NCBI RefSeq assembly: GCF_937906905.1
Contig: NZ_CALERY010000002.1
Span: forward strand, 223,611-287,610
Length of the DNA: 64,000 bases
Source of the DNA: an uncultured Helicobacter sp.
Lineage (GTDB): Bacteria; Campylobacterota; Campylobacteria; Campylobacterales; Helicobacteraceae
Reading direction: 5' to 3'
This document shows positions 35,795-45,250 of the stretch, in pieces (the first letter of the stretch is position 1; each line of letters begins with the position of its first letter). The position numbers and the translations under genes are program-made. Under the pieces are notes generated by a model. The model did no database searches, was not told where the DNA came from, and was given only the letters and a program-made list of their open reading frames with translations.

Positions 35795-37681
35795 CTACTT
35801 AGCAAAATCTAGGCTACCCATAGCGATAAATACCGCTTCATTATCGCTTAGTAGATATGTTTCACGCGGATAAATGAGCAAGATTCTAGTCGCCTTCTCC
35901 TGCTCACTTAGCAATACAATATGCGCTTGCGCTGGGTAGTTGTAGCCCTCTCTATCATAGGACACAAAGCGATCGCCGCCATATTTGTGGGATTTATCTA
36001 TGCTGCTATGTTGTAGGCTTATAAGCTCTAGTGGGGAGAGTCCTAGCGCATTAGCTTTGGCAAATGCCTGCTTGAGACTCTTTAGCCCTGTGTATCGGTA
36101 GCCTTTTGAAGATTTGTTATGAAAAAGTGCGTGCGTGGTGGAATCTATGGGCTTAAATTCCGCATTTTCTATGATGGAGAGCATTGTTTTTGCAAGCGCG
36201 TAATTTGGCAGCGCACTGCTATCAGTATCCTTGCACATACTTATGCTATCACTAGCGATATAGCCACTTATCAGCGGTGAAGAGCTATGGTGGAAAGCAA
36301 TGGACATAACACTTGCGCTTTTTGGGTGTGCTTTAGGCAAAGTTTGGAGCAAAGCAAGCTCCCCCAAGGCTAAATCTAGCTTATCAATCCTTGTAGAAAG
36401 CTGGCTTAGCTTACTATCTGCATAAACTTCCAAATACCGCTTGTAGCGTAAATTACCCCCGATACACAATCTAGGCTCCTGCAGGCTTTGGCTAGATTCT
36501 AGCTCTAGTCGCACAAGCTTGACTTCTGGCTCAAGGTGCAAATACGACAGACTTGGCATATCAATATACATACGAAGTGCGGCATTGATACTAGGACGCC
36601 CAAGCGACTTGGCTTTATCGGCAAGCTTTATGCGATCTGCGTGGCTTAGGTAGTAGTCAATCTCCTGACTTATAGGCAGATAGGGCAAAAGTGCAGAATC
36701 TGCAAGCGATATGCGCCCACTTTTTGTATCAAACACCACGGCAATAGTGAGCATTTGGGCTAGATCTTTGGGCTTAGGCTTTAGCAGGGTGTGGATCTTC
36801 TTTTGATGGGTTTGGCGCATTTCTTGCAATGTCGGCTGCCTAGTAAAAAGTGTCTTTGTGAAAGCTGGGAGCGCACTTGGGGCAAGCTGGGTAGCATTGG
36901 CTGGTAGTGCTTGTATCGCTGCTTCATCAATATAGCCCCAAAAATACACCGACTCATTGACAATCACCACCGCTTGGTAGAATCCTTTCTCATAGCCGAT
37001 GAGAAACACCCTATCCCCTAGAATCTGCGCGCGCTCGCGCTCATCTAGCAGCGCGGTTTTGGCTTTAGCTTTGGCAAGCGGCTCTCTAGACGATGTATAA
37101 GGCTGTGGTGCGGCGTGTATCTCTAGCACTACATTTTGTGAAATTTGGGGTGTTTTATACAAAGTAAGCTTCTGTCCTGCTTCAAGCCTTAGCTCATAGA
37201 ACACATTGAAGCTTTTGAGCCACCACTCTTTTTTGTCTATCTCTTCACCTGTTCCTATGCCTATTTGTCCCATTACATTGCGCTCTGCCACCATCTCTAT
37301 GCCATTGTGCGTAGATACACTCCCAAAGGCGTAGCGTTTATACAGCAGGGGCAAGCCACTATCCTTGCTAGAATCTAATGCCACAAGTGTAGGGATTATT
37401 GTAGGGCTTATGATTATATTAGAGTGGCTATTACTTAGGCAGGTGTCGCTAGCTTGGCAGTAAAACTCCCCAGACTCTTTATCTAAGACAAGCACTTGAT
37501 TGGGCAGGATATAAGCGGGAGAGGACTCTGCTTTGGCATTTGGCTTAGTATCCACTAGGAAATATGTCCTATCTCCCACATATAGCGCACGCCCATAGGC
37601 AAAATCACTCCCAAAAGCTTGACTCAAGGCTGCTTGGCAAAGCCACAAGCCCAGAGCTATGCTAGCTCTTACTCCTGCCAT
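35795..37681 (-). CDS. Large exported protein of unknown function with SH3-like segment
   Basis: A 628-residue protein with a signal sequence (IALGLWLCQAALSQAFGS). A segment near residues 215-250 (RVFLIGYEKGFYQAVVIVN, then VYFWGYIDEAAI) looks like a bacterial SH3-type fold and resembles part of the neighbouring upstream protein (KFYQVIIFPNAKRIMTSKYV). The rest is not recognised. Its start lies inside the last codons of the gene at 37669, so the two are translated together. Role unknown; perhaps envelope-related. Confidence 0.6.
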   Translation of the reverse strand: MAGVRASIALGLWLCQAALSQAFGSDFAYGRALYVGDRTYFLVDTKPNAKAESSPAYILPNQVLVLDKESGEFYCQASDTCLSNSHSNIIISPTIIPTLVALDSSKDSGLPLLYKRYAFGSVSTHNGIEMVAERNVMGQIGIGTGEEIDKKEWWLKSFNVFYELRLEAGQKLTLYKTPQISQNVVLEIHAAPQPYTSSREPLAKAKAKTALLDERERAQILGDRVFLIGYEKGFYQAVVIVNESVYFWGYIDEAAIQALPANATQLAPSALPAFTKTLFTRQPTLQEMRQTHQKKIHTLLKPKPKDLAQMLTIAVVFDTKSGRISLADSALLPYLPISQEIDYYLSHADRIKLADKAKSLGRPSINAALRMYIDMPSLSYLHLEPEVKLVRLELESSQSLQEPRLCIGGNLRYKRYLEVYADSKLSQLSTRIDKLDLALGELALLQTLPKAHPKSASVMSIAFHHSSSPLISGYIASDSISMCKDTDSSALPNYALAKTMLSIIENAEFKPIDSTTHALFHNKSSKGYRYTGLKSLKQAFAKANALGLSPLELISLQHSSIDKSHKYGGDRFVSYDREGYNYPAQAHIVLLSEQEKATRILLIYPRETYLLSDNEAVFIAMGSLDFAK

Positions 37682-38430
37682 ACTTTAATCACCTTAGGTG
37701 GTGTGAAAAACACCGGCACATCGGCATACGCCCTATCAAAGCGCACGAGCGGACTGCCCTTAGGTAGGGACTTGATCGCAGACTTTTGGACAAACGCATT
37801 GATAGGCGTAATCTCTCTGGCAAGCTTCATTGCTTCTTCTACATACTTGGAAGTCATAATGCGCTTTGCATTGGGGAATATAATCACTTGGTAAAACTTC
37901 TCATCACTTGTTAGTGAGAGTGGGAAAACAAGATCATCTTTTCCTAGTTTATGAAGCCTTGTCGCGCTTTGGCTTGGTTTATCTTGTGCTATCGCCCCTT
38001 TCTTAAAATGTTTAGCATAAGGTAGCAGACAGCCAATACCTGTTGGCATATAGCAGAGACTTTTATCTTCATTATCTAGGATTAGCTCATTTGACTTAGA
38101 CCAAAATGCCCAAATCCAAAAGGGCACGCTACTATCATTCACTTCTGCGCCTAAATCCTGCGCCCAAGACATAGCAAATATCTCATCAATAGGCGTTATG
38201 CTCTTTTGCACAAAGCTGCTGGTATAAGCCAAGCTAAGGGGGAACTCCCACGGATCAAAGCGGGAGAAATCTACTCCATTCTCATCTTTGAGCGTATGCC
38301 CGACCCAATTTAGCTGCACGATTAGCCCATCTTCAGGCTTAGGCTCATAAGCACTATCCACCCACTCTGCTTGCAACGGCAAAAGACAAGCAGCAAAAGC
38401 AAGCAACGCTCCAATCAGTCTAGCCCTCAT
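37669..38430 (-). CDS. Exported protein of unknown function, partner of the 628-residue protein
   Basis: A 253-residue protein. The start at 38430 (AGGAGA upstream) gives a clear signal peptide MRARLIGALLAFAACLLPLQA; a longer frame upstream overlaps the glycosyltransferase gene and is rejected. It contains aromatic stretches (PFWIWAFWSKSN) and the SH3-like KFYQVIIFPN...TSKYVEEAM shared with its neighbour. It overlaps that neighbour by 13 bases. No known family is recognised. Confidence 0.6.
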   Translation of the reverse strand: MRARLIGALLAFAACLLPLQAEWVDSAYEPKPEDGLIVQLNWVGHTLKDENGVDFSRFDPWEFPLSLAYTSSFVQKSITPIDEIFAMSWAQDLGAEVNDSSVPFWIWAFWSKSNELILDNEDKSLCYMPTGIGCLLPYAKHFKKGAIAQDKPSQSATRLHKLGKDDLVFPLSLTSDEKFYQVIIFPNAKRIMTSKYVEEAMKLAREITPINAFVQKSAIKSLPKGSPLVRFDRAYADVPVFFTPPKVIKVWQE

Positions 38431-38458
38431 ATTCTCTCCTATCAATTCGTTGTTTCGT

Positions 38459-40840
38459 TTATGCCAAATGCTCCCTAGCAAATGCCAAAAAATACTCCAC
38501 GCCAAGTCGCGCCTTTATCTCACTATTCACCGCGTGGATAGCGGATTGTATCGCTATTTTTCTCGCATACTCACTAGAATCTAGCTCACACAAACGCATA
38601 ATATGCGTGGCTTTCTCCACATACTCTGCCTCGCTAAACGCGCTAGTTTCTCTAACAAATCCTAAGACGCACTCCTTGTAGCTGGCAAAGTCGCTGAAAA
38701 AAGTGGATTCTAGGGCATTGTGTAATAGCGCAGAGTTTTCACCCCTAGAATCCACTTTTTCACCCCCACTATTTGCACATCCGCACTCATCGATAATCGC
38801 TTCTATAATCCCCCTTGTCTCATCAAGCTGATGCGCAAAAGTGGATTCTAGCTCTTTGGCTGACATAGTGTAGTAGCGCAGACTAAGCCCCCGTCCCTTT
38901 GCCACATACTCAATCCTGCTCTCGCCTTGCTCCATAGGGAAGCTATCTGCCCAAAAGTCCAAAATATGCCCATACACCGCGCTATCCACATAGCCACTAA
39001 AGAAAAAGCGCGGAAGAAGCTGGGGATTGATTTGTGAGATTTTTTGCTTGATCTCGCCTTCATTCCCAAGCCCACAAGCTAAAAACCTCCAATGTGGATT
39101 CTGCTCCAAAATCGCACAAATACTGCGCAAATATGCGAGCGAGTCGATCTTCACCAATCGCCCAATCACGCCAAAGAGATACACAGGCTGCTTCGCACTA
39201 GAATCCACATAGCAAGCGCGTGTATTAGCGATGAGCTCTTGTGGGATATTGGGATTATAAAAGCTCCTATCCATTTGCACCGGGATTCCACAGAAGCTAA
39301 AGCCGCTATGCGTGATGTGCTTTTGGTTATTGCAAATATGCGTTAGGCGCGCATCGATTCCGCTCACATCATAGACAAAATTCCCGTGCGTCCAAAATAC
39401 CTGCACCCTAGCACATCTGCTTGCAAGCAGAAAATCGCTAATCCCATAGCCATTGTTTGGGCTAATGAGCATAGCCACCTCATCTCTACACATAATCTCG
39501 CGCAGGGCTAGGGCTTTTTGCAAGTGGGAGTTGTAGAATCCAGCTTTGTTAAAGCCAAGTCCAATATCGATGGTTTCTATACCAAGTTGCGCTAGTTTAG
39601 CGATGGCTTGTGGGTTGTTTTCGGACTTTTCTATAAGGCTCATACAATAGATTTTGATTTCGTAATGCTGTGTAAATTCTGGGCTTGCAAGGAGATTTTT
39701 TATCAAGCTATACTCGACCTTGAAGGGTGAGTTTTCTACAATCCTATCGCGCAATATGCCAATGATTTTGCGCTTGTTGGTGCTTAGGCTAGGCTTAGGC
39801 AAATGTGGCAAAAACTTTGCAGCAAACTCCGCATAAATAGGCACAGCATATTGAGAAATCTCGGTATTAAACCCCTGCCACTGCTCCTGCTTGCTAAAAC
39901 TATTACCACAAATATGATAGATGAAAAACTGCAAGTAGAGCGCGAGATCCAGCCATTGCGCAAGAGCAGGGGGCATATCAGTGCTATCATCTATACCACG
40001 CAACACCTGTGCTGCTTGCTCTAGCGCAGCATAGAACTGCTCCCTCCACACAGGATACAAACGCAACCACTCGCGGTTGTTAAAGAGATTTTTTGCATTC
40101 CAGAGAATATGTAACTGCCAATTACAAATATTGCGTGTAGTGATTGGGTAGTTTGCTTGAGAGAGTGCCCGATTTACGCATGATTTGATATATGAAAACC
40201 CTATATGTGGGATTGAGAAAAATTCGATGAGAAATTCTGCGGCGCGTGCAACCCCCATGCCACCGGAGCTTTCGATATTTGTTTGAATAATATTTGATAG
40301 GAAAAAGGCTACGCCATCATCATCGCAATATTCCCCAGAATCCACAGAATCTAATTTTGCTAGTTTTTTAGGCTTATTATCCGTATAGATAGGATTTTTT
40401 ATTTGAATTTCTTGCGAAATATGTTTAAAAAGACTTAGATTCTGGCATGCAGGATTTGCCAGCACTCGAGCAATTGCGCCAAGCTCCGCAAGCATAATAG
40501 CCTCCTCTTGGCTTGGATTGCTATCAAGGAGCTTTTGCGCAGAGCGGATAAAAGGCAAGAATCTATCATCGCTTGCACGATTCTCTGGTACAATAAAGGC
40601 TAAATATAAAAACACACAATCAAGTATATCCCCCTGTATAAAAATCTGCAAAATCTTTTCACAAAAAGTGCCAAATATCTCTTCATATACCCCGATATCT
40701 GTGCGCAGATTATCATAAAATCTAGGAGAATCTATATCTTTAACTAGGCTTGAGATAAGCGAGAGCAGGACTAGGCGAAGATCCTGCTTGCTCTGCGCTG
40801 CTTTAGCAAGCTCTAAAAATTGCCCAGCAGTTCCTACCAT
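38459..40840 (-). CDS. GT-B glycosyltransferase-like protein (HMW1C/GT41-like)
   Basis: A 793-residue protein. The N-terminal 400 residues are helical and unrecognised. The C-terminal half looks like a GT-B glycosyltransferase: FGVIGRLVKIDSLAYLRSI, NPHWRFLACGLGNEGEIKQ, RFFFSGYVDSAVYG and DSFPMEQGESRIEYVAKGRG, the last being the nucleotide-sugar site. The arrangement recalls HMW1C-type cytoplasmic protein glycosyltransferases, but I cannot confirm this. An insert after residue 685 (GGEKVDSRGENSALL) is built on the GATTCTAG-type word. Confidence 0.6.
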   Translation of the reverse strand: MVGTAGQFLELAKAAQSKQDLRLVLLSLISSLVKDIDSPRFYDNLRTDIGVYEEIFGTFCEKILQIFIQGDILDCVFLYLAFIVPENRASDDRFLPFIRSAQKLLDSNPSQEEAIMLAELGAIARVLANPACQNLSLFKHISQEIQIKNPIYTDNKPKKLAKLDSVDSGEYCDDDGVAFFLSNIIQTNIESSGGMGVARAAEFLIEFFSIPHIGFSYIKSCVNRALSQANYPITTRNICNWQLHILWNAKNLFNNREWLRLYPVWREQFYAALEQAAQVLRGIDDSTDMPPALAQWLDLALYLQFFIYHICGNSFSKQEQWQGFNTEISQYAVPIYAEFAAKFLPHLPKPSLSTNKRKIIGILRDRIVENSPFKVEYSLIKNLLASPEFTQHYEIKIYCMSLIEKSENNPQAIAKLAQLGIETIDIGLGFNKAGFYNSHLQKALALREIMCRDEVAMLISPNNGYGISDFLLASRCARVQVFWTHGNFVYDVSGIDARLTHICNNQKHITHSGFSFCGIPVQMDRSFYNPNIPQELIANTRACYVDSSAKQPVYLFGVIGRLVKIDSLAYLRSICAILEQNPHWRFLACGLGNEGEIKQKISQINPQLLPRFFFSGYVDSAVYGHILDFWADSFPMEQGESRIEYVAKGRGLSLRYYTMSAKELESTFAHQLDETRGIIEAIIDECGCANSGGEKVDSRGENSALLHNALESTFFSDFASYKECVLGFVRETSAFSEAEYVEKATHIMRLCELDSSEYARKIAIQSAIHAVNSEIKARLGVEYFLAFAREHLA

Positions 40841-40849
40841 GAAAATCCA

Positions 40850-41659
40850 CTATGGCGCAAGATCCAGTGCCACTGACTGCTTGGGCAAGAGCGTATCCAC
40901 TAGCCAAAGATAGCCAAGCTTTGAGCGCTGGGCATAAGGCTTGATCTCTGCAGAAATATAGCCAAAATCATGATTGATGCTCACCACCTCACCCACAGAA
41001 ATCCCCTCGATAAAAATCCCATCAAGCCCACTTGTAACGACCAGATCGCCCACCTCGACCTTCCGCCATGATGGGATAAAGTCCGCTGTAATGTATTTAT
41101 GATCAAGCGTGCTAGCATGCACTATCGCAGGAATCTTCTCATCGCCTATAAAGACACTATAGCTACTTTTGCGCTCGCCATTAAGTAGCCCCATGAGCGC
41201 ACCATTATGGACGACAGCTATACCTATAGCTTTGTTGTCTTGCACAAGACCAAAGATTTTATCCTGCGCATAATTGCTCACATCAAACTTAATCCACACA
41301 CGATTATATTCCCCCATGCTCACATACGAATATGCACGCGCTGGCGAGAATCTAGCATCATTGATAAATGCCTGCTGCGTATCAAAAATAGCAAGTGCGT
41401 CAAGCTCATTGCGTGTGTGCAGCAGCTCTAGCTCGAGCTGCTCGTAGTTTTTGAGCCGCTCTTCGTATTCTTGGATTTTCTTAGCTTGATTGATGTATTT
41501 ATCATATGAGAGTGCGATACTATCTTTTGTATCAAGGATAAAAAGTTTTGCAGCGTCCCCAAGCGCGATAATATGGCGCTGTAAGAAATTGCTAGAATCT
41601 ATGACGATAAACGCTATCGTCATAACAATCACAACAATCGTCAGGGATTGATAGCGCAT
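40850..41659 (-). CDS. mreC: Rod shape-determining protein MreC
   Basis: A 269-residue protein with one N-terminal membrane segment, a coiled coil (about residues 60-90, NYEQLELELLHTRNELDAL) and the periplasmic beta domain (VVTSGLDGIFIEGISVGEVV). It links MreB filaments to the wall-synthesis machinery. Its start overlaps the mreB stop by one base. Order clpX-mreB-mreC is as in H. pylori. Confidence 0.93.
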   Translation of the reverse strand: MRYQSLTIVVIVMTIAFIVIDSSNFLQRHIIALGDAAKLFILDTKDSIALSYDKYINQAKKIQEYEERLKNYEQLELELLHTRNELDALAIFDTQQAFINDARFSPARAYSYVSMGEYNRVWIKFDVSNYAQDKIFGLVQDNKAIGIAVVHNGALMGLLNGERKSSYSVFIGDEKIPAIVHASTLDHKYITADFIPSWRKVEVGDLVVTSGLDGIFIEGISVGEVVSINHDFGYISAEIKPYAQRSKLGYLWLVDTLLPKQSVALDLAP

Positions 41660-42699
41660 TATTCGTAGCGACTAGTATTGTGCAGCGTATCAAGCTCTTC
41701 TATGGCTTTTCCTGTGCCTTTTGCCACTGCTAGTAGCGGCTCATCGCCGATGAAAACAGGAAGCTTCACAGTATCAGACAAATACCTATCAAGCCCCCTA
41801 ATAAGCGCACCACCACCTGTAAGCGTCAAGCCATTTTCTACCAAATCTCCCGCTAAATCCGCTGGCACAGCTTCTATGACACTTTTCACCGCGCTGCTAA
41901 TTTCTCGTAGTTGATCCTTTATCGCTTCTCGTATATCTTCACTTGTAAGCTCAATGGTATTGAGTAGCCCACTTACTTGATCGCGCCCTTTAATCTGCAT
42001 AGAAAGCGGTGTATCAAGAGGAGCTGCTGCACCTATTTTGATTTTTATCTCCTCGCCAGCACGCTCACCAATAAGCAGATTATAATGCTTGCGGACATGA
42101 TTGACGATCGCCATATCAAGCTTATCTCCAGCTACGCGGATAGATTTTGAGATGACAAGCCCACCAAGAGAGATAACGCCAATCTCTGTCGTCCCACCGC
42201 CAATATCAACAATCAAGCTTCCTTGAGGCTCTTTGATAGGCAGTCCTGCGCCAATAGCTGCTGCCATTGGCTCCTCGATGAGATAGACTTCTCTCGCACC
42301 AGCACTCATAGCAGATTCTTTCACGGCTTTACGCTCCACACCTGTGAGCCCATAAGGCACACACACCATAATCCTAGGGCGGATAAGAGACTTGCGGTTA
42401 TGGGCTTTTTCAATAAAATAGCGGATCATTTTTTCTGTTACATCAAAATCCGCAATTACGCCATCTTTCATCGGGCGGATAGCTTGGATACCGCTTGGGG
42501 TTTTGCCAACCATTTCCTTTGCCTCGTGCCCAACTGCCAGAATCTCTCCATCTCTATCGTATCGATCCACACGCACCGCTACGATAGAAGGCTCGTTAAT
42601 AATAATCCCCTGCCCCTTTAGCAAAACAATTGTATTTGCCGTCCCTAAGTCAATCGCAATATCATGCGAAAACATACCAATAAGCTTATTTAATAGCAT
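41659..42699 (-). CDS. mreB: Rod shape-determining actin homologue MreB
   Basis: A 346-residue actin-like ATPase. Phosphate loops are IDLGTANTIVLLKG and VDIGGGTTEIGVISLGG; the adenosine motif is LTGGGALIRGL. It directs lateral wall growth from the cytoplasmic face. Directly follows clpX and overlaps mreC. Confidence 0.97.
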   Translation of the reverse strand: MLLNKLIGMFSHDIAIDLGTANTIVLLKGQGIIINEPSIVAVRVDRYDRDGEILAVGHEAKEMVGKTPSGIQAIRPMKDGVIADFDVTEKMIRYFIEKAHNRKSLIRPRIMVCVPYGLTGVERKAVKESAMSAGAREVYLIEEPMAAAIGAGLPIKEPQGSLIVDIGGGTTEIGVISLGGLVISKSIRVAGDKLDMAIVNHVRKHYNLLIGERAGEEIKIKIGAAAPLDTPLSMQIKGRDQVSGLLNTIELTSEDIREAIKDQLREISSAVKSVIEAVPADLAGDLVENGLTLTGGGALIRGLDRYLSDTVKLPVFIGDEPLLAVAKGTGKAIEELDTLHNTSRYE

Positions 42700-43980
42700 C
42701 TACGCTCCTTGTGTTTTAGATTCTCGTGGCTTTTTGGGCTTTATAATAGTGGGCTTTTGCTTGTGCTCCACGCAGTCTTTGGTGATGATGACCTTAGAAT
42801 GCCGCATACTAGGGAGATCAAACATAATATCCGTAGCAAAGCTCTCAATAATCGCGCGCAAGCCTCGCGCACCTGTTTTCCTAGCGATAGCAAGCTCGGC
42901 AATTTTTTCAATCGCATCTTGCTCAAATTCTAGCTGCACATCATCTAGCTCAAAGAGCTTGGCGTATTGCTTGACTAGCGAATTTTTGGGCTTGGTGAGA
43001 ATATCTACCATAGCCTCTTTAGTGATAGGCTGCAATGTCGCTAGGATATGCAGCCGCCCAATGAGTTCTGGGATAAGCCCATAGCTCACCAAATCATCTG
43101 GCTCTACAAGATGCAAAACATCATCTTGCTCGCTCTTGGTCTTCTGCACCTGTCCAAAGCCCAGCACATTGCTACCCATTCTGCGCTTGATAATCTCACC
43201 AAGCCCATCAAATGCCCCACCGCAAATAAACAAAATATTTGTCGTATCAAGCTGTATAAACTCCTGATTTGGGTGCTTTCTGCCGCCTTTTGGTGGGATA
43301 TTTACTACACTTCCTTCAATAATCTTTAGCAACGCCTGCTGCACGCCCTCACCAGAGACATCGCGCGTAATGGAGCGGTTTTCTGACAGCCTAGAAATCT
43401 TGTCAATCTCATCGATAAACACAATCCCCATCTGCGCTTTTTTCTCATCATTCCCAGCCGCTTGATAAAGTCTTGTAAGGATATTTTCCACATCTTCGCC
43501 CACATAGCCAGCTTCTGTAAGACTTGTCGCATCACAAATAGCAATAGGCACATCTAAAAACCGCGCTAAAGTCTGCGCCATAAGTGTTTTGCCGCTACCA
43601 GTAGGACCCACGAGCAAAATATTTGATTTTGTGATTTCCACATCATTTGTCTCTGCCATATTGCTTGCTATGCGCTTATAGTGGTTATACACTGCCACAG
43701 AAAACACTTTCTTTGCTTCTTCTTGCCCTACGACATATTCATCAAGCTTGGCTTTCATCTCTCTGGGCGTGGGAATATCGATGAACTCCTGCTCATCATC
43801 TCCAAGCAGCTCTCGAGAAGTGCTTGGCATACTATCAAAGCCAGCCATATCAAACCCCTCCTGCGTGAGCCCCTTATACAATCCGCTAACGCAATAGTGG
43901 CAAATTTTACCCGCTAGCTTACCATGCCAGAGCTGGGTATCATCTAGCCTTTTGCCACAAAAATCACAGGTTTTTTTCAT
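42700..43980 (-). CDS. clpX: ClpX ATPase subunit of Clp protease
   Basis: A 426-residue AAA+ unfoldase. The N-terminal zinc domain has CDFCGKRL and CHYC, Walker A is GPTGSGKTLMAQ, Walker B is IVFIDEIDKIS, and the ClpP-binding loop region lies after the LLKIIEGSVVNIPPKGGRK stretch. It delivers substrates to ClpP. It overlaps lpxA by four bases. Confidence 0.97.
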   Translation of the reverse strand: MKKTCDFCGKRLDDTQLWHGKLAGKICHYCVSGLYKGLTQEGFDMAGFDSMPSTSRELLGDDEQEFIDIPTPREMKAKLDEYVVGQEEAKKVFSVAVYNHYKRIASNMAETNDVEITKSNILLVGPTGSGKTLMAQTLARFLDVPIAICDATSLTEAGYVGEDVENILTRLYQAAGNDEKKAQMGIVFIDEIDKISRLSENRSITRDVSGEGVQQALLKIIEGSVVNIPPKGGRKHPNQEFIQLDTTNILFICGGAFDGLGEIIKRRMGSNVLGFGQVQKTKSEQDDVLHLVEPDDLVSYGLIPELIGRLHILATLQPITKEAMVDILTKPKNSLVKQYAKLFELDDVQLEFEQDAIEKIAELAIARKTGARGLRAIIESFATDIMFDLPSMRHSKVIITKDCVEHKQKPTIIKPKKPRESKTQGA

Positions 43981-44762
43981 TCTTTTCCTTTTCTTACCGG
44001 GATTCCTCGCGATGAATCAAGAACGAAACGGCAAATTTTGGCGATGGATTCTAGCTCCACACCAGAATCTAAAATCTGCTTGGCATAATCGCGCATAGAA
44101 GTCGCAGCGAAAAGTTGCTTATAAAAATGGCTGATTTTATCGATTTCTTCGCTTGAAAAAAGCTTGCGCATTCTGTGTTTATTGAGCCCACGGATCACAG
44201 CACGATTGCCCTCTGCCATACAAAATGGTGGGACATCTTGGGAGAGCGCGCTTGCTCCAGCAATCATCGCCCCATCACCGATTTTGACAAACTGATGCAC
44301 AGGAGTCATGCCCCCGATATTGACATAATCCCCCACCTCGATATGCCCACCAAGCGTGGCGTTATTTGCAAGGATACAATGGTTACCAATCACACAATCG
44401 TGAGCGATATGCACATACGCCATAAAAAGATTATGATCTCCTATGATCGTTTTGCCTATGCCGCCCTGTGTCCCCGGATTAAACATACAATGCTCGCGGA
44501 TAAGATTATCTGCACCGATGATAAGCTCGACCTCCTCGCCAGCATATTTCAAATCCTGTGGGATTGTGCCAAGCACAGCATAGGGAAAAATTGTCGTGCG
44601 CGCACCAATACTGGTATTACCAAGGATAGTAACACCATTATAAAGCTTGCAGCCAGAGGCGATTTTTACCCGCTCGCCGATGACACAAAAATCCCCTATC
44701 TCCACATCATCAGCGATTTGCGCGCCTTTATGGACAATGGCAGTTTTCGCAATTTTTGCCAT
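43977..44762 (-). CDS. lpxA: UDP-N-acetylglucosamine acyltransferase LpxA
   Basis: A 261-residue left-handed beta-helix acyltransferase for the first step of lipid A synthesis. Hexapeptide repeats fill residues 1-170 (IADDVEIGDFCVIGERVKI), and the catalytic His lies in YVHIAHDCVIGNH. Two bases downstream of fabZ and overlapping clpX. Confidence 0.96.
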   Translation of the reverse strand: MAKIAKTAIVHKGAQIADDVEIGDFCVIGERVKIASGCKLYNGVTILGNTSIGARTTIFPYAVLGTIPQDLKYAGEEVELIIGADNLIREHCMFNPGTQGGIGKTIIGDHNLFMAYVHIAHDCVIGNHCILANNATLGGHIEVGDYVNIGGMTPVHQFVKIGDGAMIAGASALSQDVPPFCMAEGNRAVIRGLNKHRMRKLFSSEEIDKISHFYKQLFAATSMRDYAKQILDSGVELESIAKICRFVLDSSRGIPVRKGKE

Positions 44763-44764
44763 TC

Positions 44765-45250
44765 TTAGCCTTGTGCCTCTTGATTATCCGCGACCATTGC
44801 TTTTAGCTCGGCTTCACACACAAGCTTGCCATCGACAAATGCTTTTGCATCAAGCGACCAAACCGCGCCTTTGTGTTTTAAAACGCTCAAATGATACTCT
44901 AAGCGATCGCCCGGTGTAACAGGCACGCGGAATTTCACCCTATCAATCGTCATGAAATATACAATTTTATTCTCTGCAGCCTTGAGATCATCGCCAAACA
45001 TACTCACAAATGCCAGCACACCGCCAGCTTGTGCCATACCTTCGATAATCATAACGCCCGGATATATGGGCTTACTAGGGAAATGCCCCAGAAAAATCTC
45101 CTCGTTAATCGTTACATTTTTGTAAGCTTTGATATAGCCATTTGGCGTGCTCTCATCGGTATTTCGCACAAGCTCTGTAATCCTATCAACAAGGAGAAGC
45201 GGATAGCGGTGGGGGAGAATCTTTTTGATTTGATTGACATCCATCATCAT
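44765..45250 (-). CDS. fabZ: 3-hydroxyacyl-ACP dehydratase FabZ
   Basis: A 161-residue hot-dog fold dehydratase. The catalytic His and Glu are in GHFPSKPIYPGVMIIEGMAQ. It supplies enoyl-ACP for fatty acid elongation, and it competes with LpxA, encoded next to it, for hydroxyacyl-ACP. First gene of the fabZ-lpxA-clpX-mreB-mreC run. Confidence 0.96.
   Translation of the reverse strand: MMMDVNQIKKILPHRYPLLLVDRITELVRNTDESTPNGYIKAYKNVTINEEIFLGHFPSKPIYPGVMIIEGMAQAGGVLAFVSMFGDDLKAAENKIVYFMTIDRVKFRVPVTPGDRLEYHLSVLKHKGAVWSLDAKAFVDGKLVCEAELKAMVADNQEAQG

Noticed and set aside
44175..44768. 197-codon antisense frame over lpxA
   Set aside because: lpxA hexapeptide repeats are certain; the other strand is a shadow.
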